Positions 8,822 to 19,518 are shown, counted from the stretch's first letter. The stretch: DNA of 64,000 bases from Burkholderiaceae bacterium (GCA_030158675.1 JAOASL010000003.1:62001-126000), one strand, 5' to 3'. A program made the numbers and translations. Notes: generated from the letters alone by a model not told the origin.

Positions 8822-9982
8822 ATGTTATGCAATGTTACGTCTCCTGTGCCGGTCTTTCCGTCGTCTCAAACTGCCGTCACGCTGCCGGCTTATAAGTCGG
8901 CAGCGCCTGCGGTCCCGCCGTGGACCCTGACGAGCCAGTTACCCGTCATGTGCAGCAAGGCGCCGAGGTATGCGGGCCTTCCGGATTGGCCTGATCGCGC
9001 CGGCATGCGCCAGCGCCGCAAGCAGACTGAAATGACAGTAGGCGAACTGCAGCGTCAACGAGGTGTCGCGCCTGCGGAGAAGGCGGTCCCGCCGACAGCC
9101 GGCAACTATGGCTATCGTCAGTTGTCGGAGCTGATCGGTTCGTTGCCGGCCAAGGGAATGCAGGGGCTGCTGGGACTGATGGACAGGCTGACGGTAGATA
9201 TCGGTCCGCTAGGATGTGCGGCAGCCCCGCTCAACAGCCCGGTGCCGACACTCGATGCGTTTCGTGATCAGTTCTCGCGTGACTTTGAAATTTGGGCCAG
9301 TCCGGCCGCGGGAAGATCGGGTGACATGAAAGGCATGATCGTCGTGCTGGGGGAGGACCATGTCGACCCGGTAATTCAGGATTTGATCGGGCAAGTGATG
9401 CGAAGTTTCTCTCCCGATCGGGGTGATCGCTTTTTCATGGAGGGGGGTGATGATGAAATTTGCCGGGAACGCGAGCAAAAGTATGCGATGGCGCTGAATG
9501 ACTGCCAAGCGCTCGAAAAAAATTCACCCGGTTACTCGCACCTGAGTAAAGAGGCGGATAAATTACTCGCGATGCTCAAATCTTGTGTCGACTATATCTA
9601 CGCACATGTGCCTGTGGCGCGAGCGGAGTCGTGTGGAACCCATGTCATGGAGCATATCGAATTCATCCGGCACCACGCCAAAAATTTGCCACCTGCTGCT
9701 GCTCCGAGCTACCGCCCTTTGGTGCGTGCTGTGAATGAGGAGATGCGGCGGCAGGCGGTAATCACACAGCAGCAGCGCGCTGAAAGGGATGCGCACATGG
9801 CAGCGGTTGTACGAGCTGGCAGATTACCGTCGGCGCTGAATTATGTGATTGTCGGCGCCAACCATTTGCGTGGCATGGGCGCGCATTTGCGCGACCTCCC
9901 CTGTGTCTTCATGGTCCCGAAACAGGTAGTTGAGGAACTGGCTTCGCACGGTTTGCCGTCGGAATTCCGGCCGGAGCTTTGA
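8822..9982 (+). CDS. Orphan protein with TraB/EreA/Tiki/ChaN-like motifs
   Basis: A 386-residue protein I do not recognise as a named family. Residues 1-60 are rich in Ser, Thr, Pro and Ala with no hydrophobic signal peptide. From about 170 a pattern resembles the TraB/PrgY/EreA/Tiki/ChaN fold: VVLGEDH (174-180), an acidic strand FFMEGGD (204-210), ERDAHMA (321-327) and VGANHLRGMGAHL (344-356). In that superfamily the G-E/T-x-H, Glu, R-x-x-M and G-x-x-H motifs line a putative metal or catalytic site. It stands alone between an acyl-CoA synthetase and a convergent gene. Its G+C looks lower than its neighbours. It could be an enzyme, a toxin or a secreted effector; the motif match is by eye. 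Confidence 0.7.
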   Translation: MLCNVTSPVPVFPSSQTAVTLPAYKSAAPAVPPWTLTSQLPVMCSKAPRYAGLPDWPDRAGMRQRRKQTEMTVGELQRQRGVAPAEKAVPPTAGNYGYRQLSELIGSLPAKGMQGLLGLMDRLTVDIGPLGCAAAPLNSPVPTLDAFRDQFSRDFEIWASPAAGRSGDMKGMIVVLGEDHVDPVIQDLIGQVMRSFSPDRGDRFFMEGGDDEICREREQKYAMALNDCQALEKNSPGYSHLSKEADKLLAMLKSCVDYIYAHVPVARAESCGTHVMEHIEFIRHHAKNLPPAAAPSYRPLVRAVNEEMRRQAVITQQQRAERDAHMAAVVRAGRLPSALNYVIVGANHLRGMGAHLRDLPCVFMVPKQVVEELASHGLPSEFRPEL

Positions 9983-10000
9983 TCGACGGACAGGGTGATG

Positions 10001-10022
10001 GCGAGCCGCGGTCGCGGCTCGC
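10001..10022. terminator. Hairpin between convergent genes
   Basis: GCGAGCCGC at 10001-10009 and GCGGCTCGC at 10014-10022 form a perfect 9-bp stem with a 4-base loop, 18 bp after the stop of the 8822 gene. The convergent gene ends at 10040. Neither side has a clear T-run, so it is only a candidate bidirectional terminator. Confidence 0.4.
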
Positions 10023-10039
10023 AGAACAAGACGCGCCGA

Positions 10040-10564
10040 CTATTTCTTCGGCGGCTGCATACTCATCGCGGCTGCCGCCCCCATCGCTTCTGTCGTCAGC
10101 CGTGTCCATTTTTCGATCTCGACTTTGCCTGGGGGCGCGGCAGGCGGCGTCGTCTGTGCCATTGCAGCGATGAACTGCTTTTCGGTAGGCTTCTCGGGCA
10201 GCTTTTCCGAAAATTCGTTGCGCCAGTTGTTGCAGAGCGCAGCGTCGCGCACCAGCTTGTCCTTGTTGCCGGGCCAGCCCTTGCGTAGCTCACCCAGCAG
10301 TGCATCGCGCCGCGTCTTCAAGTCGGCCACGGTCGGTTTTGACTTGGTGCGCAGGTTAACCTGGGTGCTGTAGATCTCTGCGAACAGCCCGGCGAACTGC
10401 ACCATCATCTCGCCGACTTGCGGCGACGGCACGGTCAGCGACGAATGCAGCAGGGACACAGCCGAGCAGCGCAGCGCGGCCGTCTCGCCTGCGGTTTCCT
10501 GGGCCGGGGCCGCCTGCATCGTGCAGACAGCGACGGTGGCGACGATGAGTTTGCGCGTCTTCAT
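10040..10564 (-). CDS. Hypothetical exported protein
   Basis: A 174-residue protein with a signal peptide: MKTRK, a hydrophobic core, and a likely cut after AAPA near residue 21. The mature part is mostly helical, contains two Cys (near residues 33 and 113) that might pair in the periplasm, and ends in a Pro-rich linker and a Met/Ala-rich tail. I recognise no domain. It lies 4 bp downstream of the MFS transporter on the same strand, so the two are probably co-transcribed. Function unknown. Confidence 0.65.
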   Translation of the reverse strand: MKTRKLIVATVAVCTMQAAPAQETAGETAALRCSAVSLLHSSLTVPSPQVGEMMVQFAGLFAEIYSTQVNLRTKSKPTVADLKTRRDALLGELRKGWPGNKDKLVRDAALCNNWRNEFSEKLPEKPTEKQFIAAMAQTTPPAAPPGKVEIEKWTRLTTEAMGAAAAMSMQPPKK

Positions 10565-10568
10565 CGTC

Positions 10569-11873
10569 TTACCTGTTCACCAAGTGCCTGGGCACCGACA
10601 GCGTCAGCAGTGCGCCGACGATCATGCCGCAAGCCAGCATATAGACGCCAGCATCGGTCGAGCCGGTCGCGTCCTTCAGCAGGCCGACCACATACGGGCT
10701 GACGAAGCCCGACAGGTTGCCCAGCGAGTTGATCAGCGCGATGCCAGCGGCCGCACCCGTGCCGGCCAGGAAGGCTGTCGGCAGACTCCAGAACAGTGGC
10801 AGTGTCGCCATGATGCCGGACAGGCCGAGCGTCAGTGCGGCAATCGCCAGTGCCGCATCCTTGGCCAGCACGACGGATAGCGCCAGGCCGACTGCACCGA
10901 GCAGACCGGGAATGGCCACGTGCCAGCGACGCTCACGGGACCGGTCGGCGCTCTTGGCCACCAGCAGCATCACGAACACCGACACGCCGTACGGAATCAC
11001 CGAGATCAGGCCGATGTCGAGCGGATCCTTGTAGCCCATCGCCTTGATGATGGTCGGCAGGAAGAACGACACGCCATACAGGCCCATCACATAGCTGAAG
11101 TAGATCGCCGCGCACAGCCAGACCCGGCCGGAAGCCATCACTTTGAGCACTGAGGCTTCTTCCTTGTGCTCGCCGTCAGCAGCGATATTGCGGATCAGCA
11201 GATTGCGCTCGTCCGCGGTCAGCCATTTGGCGTGGGCGATGCGGTCATCCAGCATCACGATCACGATCACGCCCAGCAGCACCGAGGGCAGGCCCTCAAG
11301 CAGGAACATCCATTGCCAGCCGCTCCAGCCCAGCGCGCCATCGGCGTATTTCATGATCGCGCCCGACAGCGGGCCGCCGATCACGCCAGCGCCGGCGATA
11401 CCGGTCATGAACAGCGCGGTCATACGGCCACGGCGGTGCGACGGATACCAGTAGGTCAGGTACAGGATGATGCCTGGGAAGAAGCCGGCCTCGGCCACCC
11501 CGAGAAAAAAGCGCATCACATAGAACATCGTCGGCGATGACACGAACATCATGCAGGCCGACAGGATGCCCCAGGTGATCATGATGCGACCGATCCACAG
11601 GCGCGCGCCGACTTTGTGCAGGATGATATTGCTGGGCACTTCAAACAGGAAGTAACCGATGAAGAAGATGCCGGCACCAAGGCCGTACACGGTCTCCGAG
11701 AACGCCAGTTGCTCGAGCATCTGCAGCTTCGCGAAGCCGACATTGACGCGGTCCAGATACGCGACGATGTAGCAGATCAGCAGCAACGGTATCAATCGCC
11801 AGGCGACCTTGCGGTAGGTCGCCTCCTCGAACGCGTCGTGCACGCCCGCTATTGAAGTTGGAACGGCGCTCAT
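10569..11873 (-). CDS. MFS transporter, anion:cation symporter (ACS) family
   Basis: A 434-residue permease with about 12 transmembrane helices. The ACS-family signature is clear: YLDRVNVGFAKLQM in helix 1, GYFLFEVPSNIILHKVGARLWIGRIMITWG in helices 2-3 and FFLGVAEAGFFPGIILYLTYWYP further on. Relatives move organic anions such as phthalate, tartrate, glucarate or 4-hydroxyphenylacetate with protons. The start at 11873 has GGAG 5 bases upstream; the frame extends 107 codons upstream but that part is polar and unlike the family. The exported protein at 10040 follows it. Substrate cannot be told. Confidence 0.9.
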   Translation of the reverse strand: MSAVPTSIAGVHDAFEEATYRKVAWRLIPLLLICYIVAYLDRVNVGFAKLQMLEQLAFSETVYGLGAGIFFIGYFLFEVPSNIILHKVGARLWIGRIMITWGILSACMMFVSSPTMFYVMRFFLGVAEAGFFPGIILYLTYWYPSHRRGRMTALFMTGIAGAGVIGGPLSGAIMKYADGALGWSGWQWMFLLEGLPSVLLGVIVIVMLDDRIAHAKWLTADERNLLIRNIAADGEHKEEASVLKVMASGRVWLCAAIYFSYVMGLYGVSFFLPTIIKAMGYKDPLDIGLISVIPYGVSVFVMLLVAKSADRSRERRWHVAIPGLLGAVGLALSVVLAKDAALAIAALTLGLSGIMATLPLFWSLPTAFLAGTGAAAGIALINSLGNLSGFVSPYVVGLLKDATGSTDAGVYMLACGMIVGALLTLSVPRHLVNR

Positions 11874-11999
11874 GGTTCTCCTCTTACGGTTTGTCTCTTT
11901 GTAATCGTTTTTTTTCGTGGCTCTTGTGGAGCCAGCGCGCGATTGTAGCCGATCGGTTTGCCAGAAGGCATTTCGGACAGTCGAAGGGGGCGTTTGTCC

Positions 12000-12005
12000 T
12001 ATAAT
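12000..12005 (+). promoter_or_regulatory. Consensus -10 box upstream of serC
   Basis: TATAAT lies 46 bp upstream of the serC start, which would give a 5' leader of about 40 nt. I see no good -35 box at 17 bp, so it would rely on an activator or is only partly consensus. Confidence 0.5.
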
Positions 12006-12051
12006 CTGCCGCCTGTTCCCCCGATATATCCTGTCCCGAACCGGAATTCCC

Positions 12052-13131
12052 ATGCGAGTCTTCAATTTCAGCGCCGGACCGGCCGCTTTGCCCGAACCCG
12101 TATTGCACCGTGCCGCCGCAGAGATGCTCGATTGGCATGGCAGCGGCATGTCGGTGATGGAGATGAGCCACCGCGGCCGCGAATTTACCGGCATCGCGCA
12201 TAAGACCGAGGCGGATTTCCGCGCACTGCTGGGGGTACCGGAGAACTACAAACTGCTGTTCCTGCAGGGTGGCGCGCTGGCGATGAATGCGCTGATACCG
12301 ATGAACCTGCTGGGCGCGAAGCGCTCCGCCGATTACGTGAACACCGGCGAGTGGTCGATGAAGTCGATCCAGGAGGCCGGCAAGTATTGCCGCGCGAACG
12401 TGATTGCATCATCGGCTGACCGCAAGTTCACCTACGTCCCGCCGCAGTCCGTGTGGACGCCGGATCCGGACGCCGCCTATCTGCATGTGTGCACCAACGA
12501 GACCATCGGTGGTGTCGAGTATTTCTGGGTGCCCGAGGCCGGCGATGTGCCACTGGTGGCGGATATGTCCTCACACATCCTGTCGCGCCCGATCGATGTG
12601 TCGCGCTATGGCGTGATCTATGGTGGCGCGCAGAAAAATATCGGCCCGGCCGGCCTGACCTTCGTGATCGTGCGCGACGACCTGCTGGATCGCGCGCTGC
12701 CGATGACGCCATCCGTGTTCCACTGGAAGGAGCAGGCTGCGGCTGACTCGATGCTGAACACGCCGCCGACCTACGGCATCTACATTGCCGGTCTCGTGTT
12801 CGAATGGCTGCTGGAGCAGGGCGGACTGGCGGCGATCGAGAAGCACAATATCGCGAAGGCCAGCCTGCTGTACGACGCGCTTGACGCCAGTGATTTCTAT
12901 TCGAGTCCGGTTGACCGCGATTGCCGTTCACGGATGAACGTGCCGTTCTTCCTGCACGACGAACGTCTCAATGAGGCTTTCCTGCAGGGCGCGCAGGTGA
13001 ACGGCCTGATGCAGTTAAAGGGCCATCGGGTGGTCGGCGGCATGCGCGCCTCAATCTATAACGCGATGCCGCTCGAAGGCGTGCAGGCGCTGGTGGGGTA
13101 CATGAAGGAATTCGAACGCGTTCATTCCTGA
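12052..13131 (+). CDS. serC: Phosphoserine aminotransferase
   Basis: A 359-residue class V PLP aminotransferase that converts 3-phosphohydroxypyruvate plus glutamate to phosphoserine; it also acts in PLP synthesis. The protein begins [18 protein letters not shown], the SerC N-terminus. [20 protein letters not shown] and [11 protein letters not shown] with the PLP Lys at 195 are diagnostic. The frame stays open for 45 codons upstream, but a consensus -10 box lies there and family alignment supports the Met at 12052. It stands alone here, not beside pheA or hisC as in many Burkholderiales. Confidence 0.95.
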   Translation: MRVFNFSAGPAALPEPVLHRAAAEMLDWHGSGMSVMEMSHRGREFTGIAHKTEADFRALLGVPENYKLLFLQGGALAMNALIPMNLLGAKRSADYVNTGEWSMKSIQEAGKYCRANVIASSADRKFTYVPPQSVWTPDPDAAYLHVCTNETIGGVEYFWVPEAGDVPLVADMSSHILSRPIDVSRYGVIYGGAQKNIGPAGLTFVIVRDDLLDRALPMTPSVFHWKEQAAADSMLNTPPTYGIYIAGLVFEWLLEQGGLAAIEKHNIAKASLLYDALDASDFYSSPVDRDCRSRMNVPFFLHDERLNEAFLQGAQVNGLMQLKGHRVVGGMRASIYNAMPLEGVQALVGYMKEFERVHS

Positions 13132-13252
13132 TCGGCAGTTTGCGACCGGCTGCCGCCGGGATTTAATCCGCAGGCGCCGAGTCCAAGCCGGAAGCTTGCC
13201 CGTGGCCATAGGTCGTTGCGGGCGATTCATTTTTCCCGCTTCCGGAGTGACT

Positions 13253-13972
13253 ATGCCGCTTGCTTATCCGTCCACTTCGCCGGTCGAATCCGAGCCTAGC
13301 CTTCACGAACGTCAGCGGCGCGACTTGCTTGACCTGCTGGCGCCGGCCGGACGCAGGCCGGTGGCTGAGTTGTCCGAGATGTCCGACGCTGAGCGTTGCA
13401 AATGGCTGTTCTGGAATCTGCACGAAAATCTGGACGAGCTGCGCCCGATGGAGCCGACCCTGATGGCGCGCGTCACCAGCATGCAGTTCACCGTCGTCGA
13501 TGGGTTTTCGCTGTCGGGCGATGTCCTGCCGGAGAAGCGGCTCGATCTCGCCTGCAAATGGACGCTGGAACTCGGCTATCCGGGTTATCCGGAAGCGCTC
13601 ACCTATGCGATTGGCGACGGCTGGGCCAACCTGGTGGTCGCCGCGAGTCCGCCAGCGTATCTGACGCTAGCCGACGGCCAGCGCGCTTATCTCGATGCCG
13701 ACCACAATACGTATCCGAATCAGCTGTATCTGGAAGGCTGGGTCACCGACGGTGTCTGGCAGGAGATGCGCCAGCACCTGACCAACCCGAACCCGACTTG
13801 CCGGACCGATGTCGTATTGCTTGACAACGTTTTATTCCCGGTGAAAAGTGGCTTTGATTTCGTGCTCGGCCCGCCCGCGGCAATTGGCGTGATGAACCTC
13901 GAGTTCCGCGCCTTCTCGCATCCGGCCGAGCGCCGCAAGAGCCGGCGTGGCGAGCCGCACCGGCGCAATTGA
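13253..13972 (+). CDS. Hypothetical protein, 239 residues
   Basis: No family recognised. The Met at 13253 is chosen because GGAG lies about 7 bases upstream; the frame could start 19 codons earlier at 13196 but without a good ribosome site. The protein is soluble-looking, with no signal peptide or membrane helix. It has a mixed alpha/beta pattern and a basic tail (RRKSRRGEPHRR). Codon use matches the neighbours, so it is likely a real chromosomal gene. It lies downstream of serC on the same strand with a 121-bp gap. Confidence 0.65.
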   Translation: MPLAYPSTSPVESEPSLHERQRRDLLDLLAPAGRRPVAELSEMSDAERCKWLFWNLHENLDELRPMEPTLMARVTSMQFTVVDGFSLSGDVLPEKRLDLACKWTLELGYPGYPEALTYAIGDGWANLVVAASPPAYLTLADGQRAYLDADHNTYPNQLYLEGWVTDGVWQEMRQHLTNPNPTCRTDVVLLDNVLFPVKSGFDFVLGPPAAIGVMNLEFRAFSHPAERRKSRRGEPHRRN

Positions 13973-14044
13973 ATGGTGGTCTCGTGCGCCGGCGCGGCCA
14001 GTTTGCCAGTTCTACTTTTCAGCCATATGCAGCCAGGAGCCCTC

Positions 14045-14158
14045 ATGCATCGCGCACCCGTACCTTCGCCAGACGACGAGCCTTTCGAGGCCGATGTGCC
14101 GCAGCCTGTTCCACAGCAGGAGCCGGTGCCGGATCCGAATCCGGAAGCGAGGCGTTAA
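14045..14158 (+). CDS. Possible small Pro-rich peptide (37 residues)
   Basis: A short frame with an AGGAG motif 5 bases before the ATG. It encodes an acidic, Pro/Glu/Val-rich peptide with PQPVPQQEPVPDP-type repeats. Its end overlaps the MATE gene's stop by 4 bp. The ribosome site and lack of other content support it, but size and low complexity leave doubt. Confidence 0.35.
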   Translation: MHRAPVPSPDDEPFEADVPQPVPQQEPVPDPNPEARR

Positions 14159-15537
14159 CCTTCAGCGCGCAGCCGCTGCACGCGGCGCAGATACCAGACC
14201 AGTGCGATGCCGACCAGTCCGAGGCTGGCGCTGTTGCCCAGCCAGAAGCCGGCGGCGCCGCGCAGCGCGTCCGGCGTGTCGCCGAGCACGTCGAAGCCGA
14301 GCAGATAACCGCCCCCCAGGCCCGCGCCCCAAAGGGAAAACGCGTACATCAGCGTCGGCACGGTGGCGACCTTGTAGGCACGCAGCACGAAGGCTGCGCC
14401 GACCTGTAAAGAATCGAACAGCTGGTAGAAGCCGATAAAAAAGAACAGCGGCATTGCCGCTGCCGCGACACCCGGATCCGGCGTATAGAGCGCGATGATG
14501 CCTGATCGCGCGAACCAGACCAGAGCCCCGAGCGCGACCGCCAGCACCATGCCCAGCCGGATGCCGGCGTTGCCTGCCGCGCGGGCTGCCTGCAGGCGTC
14601 CTGCGCCGATTTCCTGTGCGACCAGCGTGCCGGTCGCGCTGGCGATCGACAGTGGCAGCATGTACAACACCGTGCCGAAGTTCGCCGTCACCTGATGCGC
14701 TGCCAGCGTCTCGTTGCCGAGGCGCGCGATGAACAGTGCCATGAAGGTGAAGGCGGTGACTTCGATCAGGTAGGACAAGCCCATCGGCACGCCCAGCCGC
14801 AACAGTGCTGACTGTGCCGGCCATGCCGGGCGACCCAGGCCATGGCCGAAAATGCCGAACAAGCGGTAGGTATCGCCGCTACGCAGCACCAGCCACCCAG
14901 CCAGCAGCGCGAGCCATGCGGCGATGCCGGTGGCGATTGCACAGCCCGGTGTGCCGAGTGCCGGCAGGCCGGCAAAACCGAAGATGAATAGCGCGTTCAA
15001 CGGGATTTTCAGCAGCAGCAGCGCGCCCACCTGGATCGCCATGACCATGCGCGGCCGCGAGATCGCGGTGTTCAGCGACGCATACACGCGAAAGCCGAGC
15101 GTGGCCGGCAACGCGAGCGCCAGCAGCGCCAGGTATTCGCGCACCTTGCCGGCCAGTGCCGGCGGCGCTTGCGCGATATCGAGCAAAAAATCAGGAAACA
15201 GCAGCAGTACGCTGCCGGTCAGCGACAGAAACAGCGCCAGCCAGACCCCCTGGCGTACTTCGGCCCCGATCGCCTCGAATTTTTTTGCGCCATACAGTTG
15301 CCCGATCACGGGCGACAGTGCGGCCATCACACCGGACAGGCCGACGAAGATGCTCACATAGACTGACGCACCAAGACCAAGCGCCGCGAGGTCGGTGGCC
15401 GAGTGGCGCGCAGTCATCATGGTGTCGGCAACGCCGTTCAGGATGACCGCCAGCTGTCCGACCAGAATGGGCCAAGCCAGCGAGGCGACCCGGGACGTGA
15501 AGGAGGAGGCGTTGTGTGCGCTGTCGCGCCGGGTCAT
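14155..15537 (-). CDS. MATE-family multidrug/Na+ antiporter
   Basis: A 460-residue membrane protein with about 12 helices in two homologous halves, as in NorM-type multidrug and toxic compound exporters. ILNGVADTMMTARHSATDLAALGLGASVY in helices 1-2 and GLSYLIEVTAFTFMALFIARLGNETLAAHQVT at the start of the second half are family signatures. The start at 15537 overlaps the stop of the upstream glycosyltransferase by 4 bp (ATGA), so the two are translationally coupled. The 50-residue upstream extension of the frame is rejected. Substrates are unknown. Confidence 0.9.
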   Translation of the reverse strand: MTRRDSAHNASSFTSRVASLAWPILVGQLAVILNGVADTMMTARHSATDLAALGLGASVYVSIFVGLSGVMAALSPVIGQLYGAKKFEAIGAEVRQGVWLALFLSLTGSVLLLFPDFLLDIAQAPPALAGKVREYLALLALALPATLGFRVYASLNTAISRPRMVMAIQVGALLLLKIPLNALFIFGFAGLPALGTPGCAIATGIAAWLALLAGWLVLRSGDTYRLFGIFGHGLGRPAWPAQSALLRLGVPMGLSYLIEVTAFTFMALFIARLGNETLAAHQVTANFGTVLYMLPLSIASATGTLVAQEIGAGRLQAARAAGNAGIRLGMVLAVALGALVWFARSGIIALYTPDPGVAAAAMPLFFFIGFYQLFDSLQVGAAFVLRAYKVATVPTLMYAFSLWGAGLGGGYLLGFDVLGDTPDALRGAAGFWLGNSASLGLVGIALVWYLRRVQRLRAEG

Positions 15538-17246
15538 GGCGAATTGCGCTGGAACAGGCGGAAGGATTCGTGCCGGTCCGATGCGCGGCGGCCTTGCCAC
15601 AGCAGCGTCATGTTCGCATCGATTTTTTTCGCCTGCGGGTCCTTGTTGCGGCGCGGGCGGTCTTCCTGCACCAGCAGGAATTCGCACGGTTCATCGTCAC
15701 GGCGCGCGAACCTGACCTGGCCCAGATAAGCAAATGATGCGCGCTGTGCCGGCCCGAGGCCCTCGGTTCTGACGCAGCGATAGTCTTGCGGCAGGTGAGC
15801 TTCGATCTGCAGCGCCACCGGCGCGTAGCTCTGGCTGTAATTCAGCCATGGCAGCCACAGCGTCATCATCAGCAGCCAGCAGAGCACCATGCCGCCAGTC
15901 GACAGCACGACGGCACGCCACAGCACCGGCGGACGCCGCCCTAGCCGCCAGTGCAGCAGCAAGATCCAGCCGCCGGTGGCCGCCAGTGCCACGGCCAGCG
16001 CGAACGCATTGAATTCCGGCTGGAAGCCGGGCGCGAGCCGGAACGCATTACGCGCGAGCTGCGCCGGCCAGCCGGTCTGTTTTGCGATCCAGCCCAGCCA
16101 CAGGAAGCCGGCGATTGCCGACAGCGTCATCACTGAGAACCAGTCGATGGCGTTGATTGCGCCGCGCTTCAAGGTGGGCAGACCGAAGGTCGCAAGAATG
16201 GCCAGCGGCGGCAGCAGCGCCAGCATTTCGAAATGACTGGCTCCGTGGGTGAACAGCGCCAGCAGCAGCAGCGCGGCCAGGCCGGCTGAGGGCAGCACGA
16301 TGTGCAGCGTCGGCTGCGCGCGCCAAGCGTACACCGCCCAGGCTGCGATCGGCCATGCCGGCCAGCTGAACCAGAACAGATTTTTCAGCAAATAGATCAA
16401 GCGCCCCCGTGTTGGCCAGGCAAAGCGCTGCAAGCTATCGCTTAACCATGCCAGGCCGCCGCTGTCGTCGCCCAGGCCGTGGCGGGCAAGCAGCCAGGCC
16501 CCCGGCAGCAACAGCGCGATTGGTGCGGTAATTGCCAGCAGCCGCGACAGCGCTTGCCGGTAATACAGTGCCGACGCGATGCCGAACGCCAGCAATAACC
16601 CGAGCGGTACCAGCCAGGCATGAGTCAGCGTGAGCAAGCCCAGCGCCACGCCGAGGCCTGCCGCGCTGCGGTGGCTCGGCCGGTCGAACAGAGAGGCGCC
16701 GGCATAGAAGCTGGCCGCCACCAGCGACACGTGCAGCGCAGGGGCTGCGGTCTCGTGACTGCGCAGCAGCAGGCCGAGGCAGGCGACATAGATCAGCAAT
16801 GCGCCGTCAGCCAGCGTACGTCCGTAGTCGAGTGCAGCCGGCTGGCCGCCGAACGCGAGTTTTAGCGGCTGCGCCTCGGCGCGGCGGCCGAGCACGAATG
16901 CCGCGCGCCACACCGATGTCGCGCCGATCGCGAAGAACACCAGCACGGTCAGCCGCGCGGCCAGCGCATCGCCGGCCACCCAGCCGAACAGCAGGATCAT
17001 CAGTCCGCCTATCCAGTGGGTGAGCGGACCTTCGTTGGGCATGGCCATGCCGACGATGTTCGGCACCAGCCAGTCGCTCAGCGAGCCGTGCGCCATCGTC
17101 CACATGATGCCAAAGCCGGACGCATCATCGACCTTCCACGGATCGCGGCGGATGATGCCGGGCAGGATGTAAAGCAGACACAGCGCAACCAGCCCCCAGC
17201 GCGGCAAGGCGAGCGTGGCAGCAGCGGGCAGGCGTACGGGTTTCAT
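15534..17246 (-). CDS. ArnT-like GT-C family membrane glycosyltransferase
   Basis: A 570-residue integral membrane protein with about 12 helices. It has an early periplasmic loop bearing the Asp-containing motif WKVDDASGFGIMWTMAHG and then NEGPLTHWIGG, as in the ArnT/PMT (GT-C) superfamily, which transfers sugars from polyprenyl phosphate carriers. It also has a C-terminal soluble part of about 100 residues. The closest known role is lipid A or glycan modification at the periplasmic face. It is coupled to the MATE gene by a 4-bp overlap. Substrate and acceptor are not readable from the sequence. Confidence 0.8.
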   Translation of the reverse strand: MKPVRLPAAATLALPRWGLVALCLLYILPGIIRRDPWKVDDASGFGIMWTMAHGSLSDWLVPNIVGMAMPNEGPLTHWIGGLMILLFGWVAGDALAARLTVLVFFAIGATSVWRAAFVLGRRAEAQPLKLAFGGQPAALDYGRTLADGALLIYVACLGLLLRSHETAAPALHVSLVAASFYAGASLFDRPSHRSAAGLGVALGLLTLTHAWLVPLGLLLAFGIASALYYRQALSRLLAITAPIALLLPGAWLLARHGLGDDSGGLAWLSDSLQRFAWPTRGRLIYLLKNLFWFSWPAWPIAAWAVYAWRAQPTLHIVLPSAGLAALLLLALFTHGASHFEMLALLPPLAILATFGLPTLKRGAINAIDWFSVMTLSAIAGFLWLGWIAKQTGWPAQLARNAFRLAPGFQPEFNAFALAVALAATGGWILLLHWRLGRRPPVLWRAVVLSTGGMVLCWLLMMTLWLPWLNYSQSYAPVALQIEAHLPQDYRCVRTEGLGPAQRASFAYLGQVRFARRDDEPCEFLLVQEDRPRRNKDPQAKKIDANMTLLWQGRRASDRHESFRLFQRNSP

Positions 17247-17307
17247 CCGGTGGGCGTCAGCTTATGGGTGGGTCGGTGAGAGTGCGCGTATTTTGCCGTA
17301 AACAAAA

Positions 17308-17335
17308 TAAAAATGCCGCTCAAGGCGGCATTTTT
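17308..17335. terminator. Rho-independent terminator after rpmE2
   Basis: A stem TGCCGC/GCGGCA (17314-17319 with 17325-17330) is extended by A and T runs on the two sides. On the minus strand this gives a hairpin followed by TTTTTATTTTG, about 20 bp after the rpmE2 stop. Confidence 0.85.
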
Positions 17336-17354
17336 GATGGCGCGGTACGAAAAA

Positions 17355-17624
17355 TCAGTCGCCGGCAGCCTGGGTCTTCGAACCGACCTTGCCGAACTTC
17401 TGGCGGAATTTGTCGACGCGACCGGCGGTGTCGACGATCTTGTGCTTGCCCGTATAGAACGGGTGCGACTCGGACGACACTTCGATCTTCACCAGCGGAT
17501 AATCCTTGCCTTCGAAATTGATGGTTTCGCGGGTCTGGATGGTCGAACGGGTGACGAATTTGAAATCGCACGACAGGTCGTGGACGACGATTTCACGGTA
17601 ATTCGGGTGGATGCCTTCTTTCAT
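17355..17624 (-). CDS. rpmE2: 50S ribosomal protein L31 type B
   Basis: An 89-residue ribosomal protein. It begins [29 protein letters not shown] and contains [21 protein letters not shown], both typical of L31. It lacks the CxxC zinc-binding pairs of type A L31 (only one Cys, residue 19), so it is the zinc-independent type B form. It lies 200 bp downstream of rho in the common betaproteobacterial order trxA-rho-rpmE, and has its own terminator. Confidence 0.95.
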   Translation of the reverse strand: MKEGIHPNYREIVVHDLSCDFKFVTRSTIQTRETINFEGKDYPLVKIEVSSESHPFYTGKHKIVDTAGRVDKFRQKFGKVGSKTQAAGD

Positions 17625-17773
17625 TTGATTCTCGCTATCGTTGGGTAGCCAATCGCCACTTCGTCGGTCCGTACTGCCTCTTGACCCGGTTGACGGTCAC
17701 TTGCCCGGTTAAGGGAACCGCGGATTGTACATGCGGATCAATCGCTTGCGCAATAAGTGCACACAAGCGGGAC

Positions 17774-17804
17774 GGCGGCCGGCGCAGGTGCCGGAACTGC
17801 CGCC
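17774..17804 (-). other. GC-rich stem-loop in the rho-rpmE2 gap
   Basis: An outer stem GGCGG/CCGCC and an inner stem CCGGC/GCCGG fold the region 21-51 bp downstream of the rho stop. No T-run follows on the minus strand, so it is not a canonical intrinsic terminator. Confidence 0.35.
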
Positions 17805-17824
17805 CTGACGGTTCAGGAGTCCTG

Positions 17825-19090
<1,266 letters not shown>

Positions 19091-19191
19091 GGTCTGGTCC
19101 CGTGATGTACGGGTAAAAGGTGGGGGAGGGTATTACGTTGGGCAGGGAAGGCAAAAGCGCAGCGGCGCGGGCGCGCCGCTGCTACTAAAAA

Positions 19192-19518
19192 TTAGATATT
19201 GCTGTCGATGAAGGAGGTCAGTTGGCCCTTGGCCATTGCGCCCACCTTCTGCGCTGCCGGCACGCCATTCTTGAACAGGATCAGCGTTGGAATGCCACGA
19301 ATGCCGAACTTCGCCGGCACGGCCTGATTGGCGTCCACGTCCATCTTCGCGATCTGCAGCTTGCCGTCATATTCCTTCGCGACTTCTTCAAGGATCGGGG
19401 CGATCATCTTGCAGGGACCGCACCACTCGGCCCAGAAGTCGACCAGCACTGGTTTGTCGGACTTCAGCACGTCGGTCTCGAAGGAACTGTCGGAAATGTG
19501 TTTGATGTTGTCGCTCAT
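19192..19518 (-). CDS. trxA: Thioredoxin 1
   Basis: A 108-residue cytoplasmic thioredoxin with the active site [14 protein letters not shown] (WCGPC at 32-36), the buried Asp region [10 protein letters not shown] and the cis-Pro loop [13 protein letters not shown]. It reduces protein disulfides, including ribonucleotide reductase and PAPS reductase in relatives. The start at 19518 is preceded by GAGGA. The frame runs far upstream through addB on the opposite strand and that part is rejected. Divergent from addB across 283 bp. Confidence 0.97.
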   Translation of the reverse strand: MSDNIKHISDSSFETDVLKSDKPVLVDFWAEWCGPCKMIAPILEEVAKEYDGKLQIAKMDVDANQAVPAKFGIRGIPTLILFKNGVPAAQKVGAMAKGQLTSFIDSNI

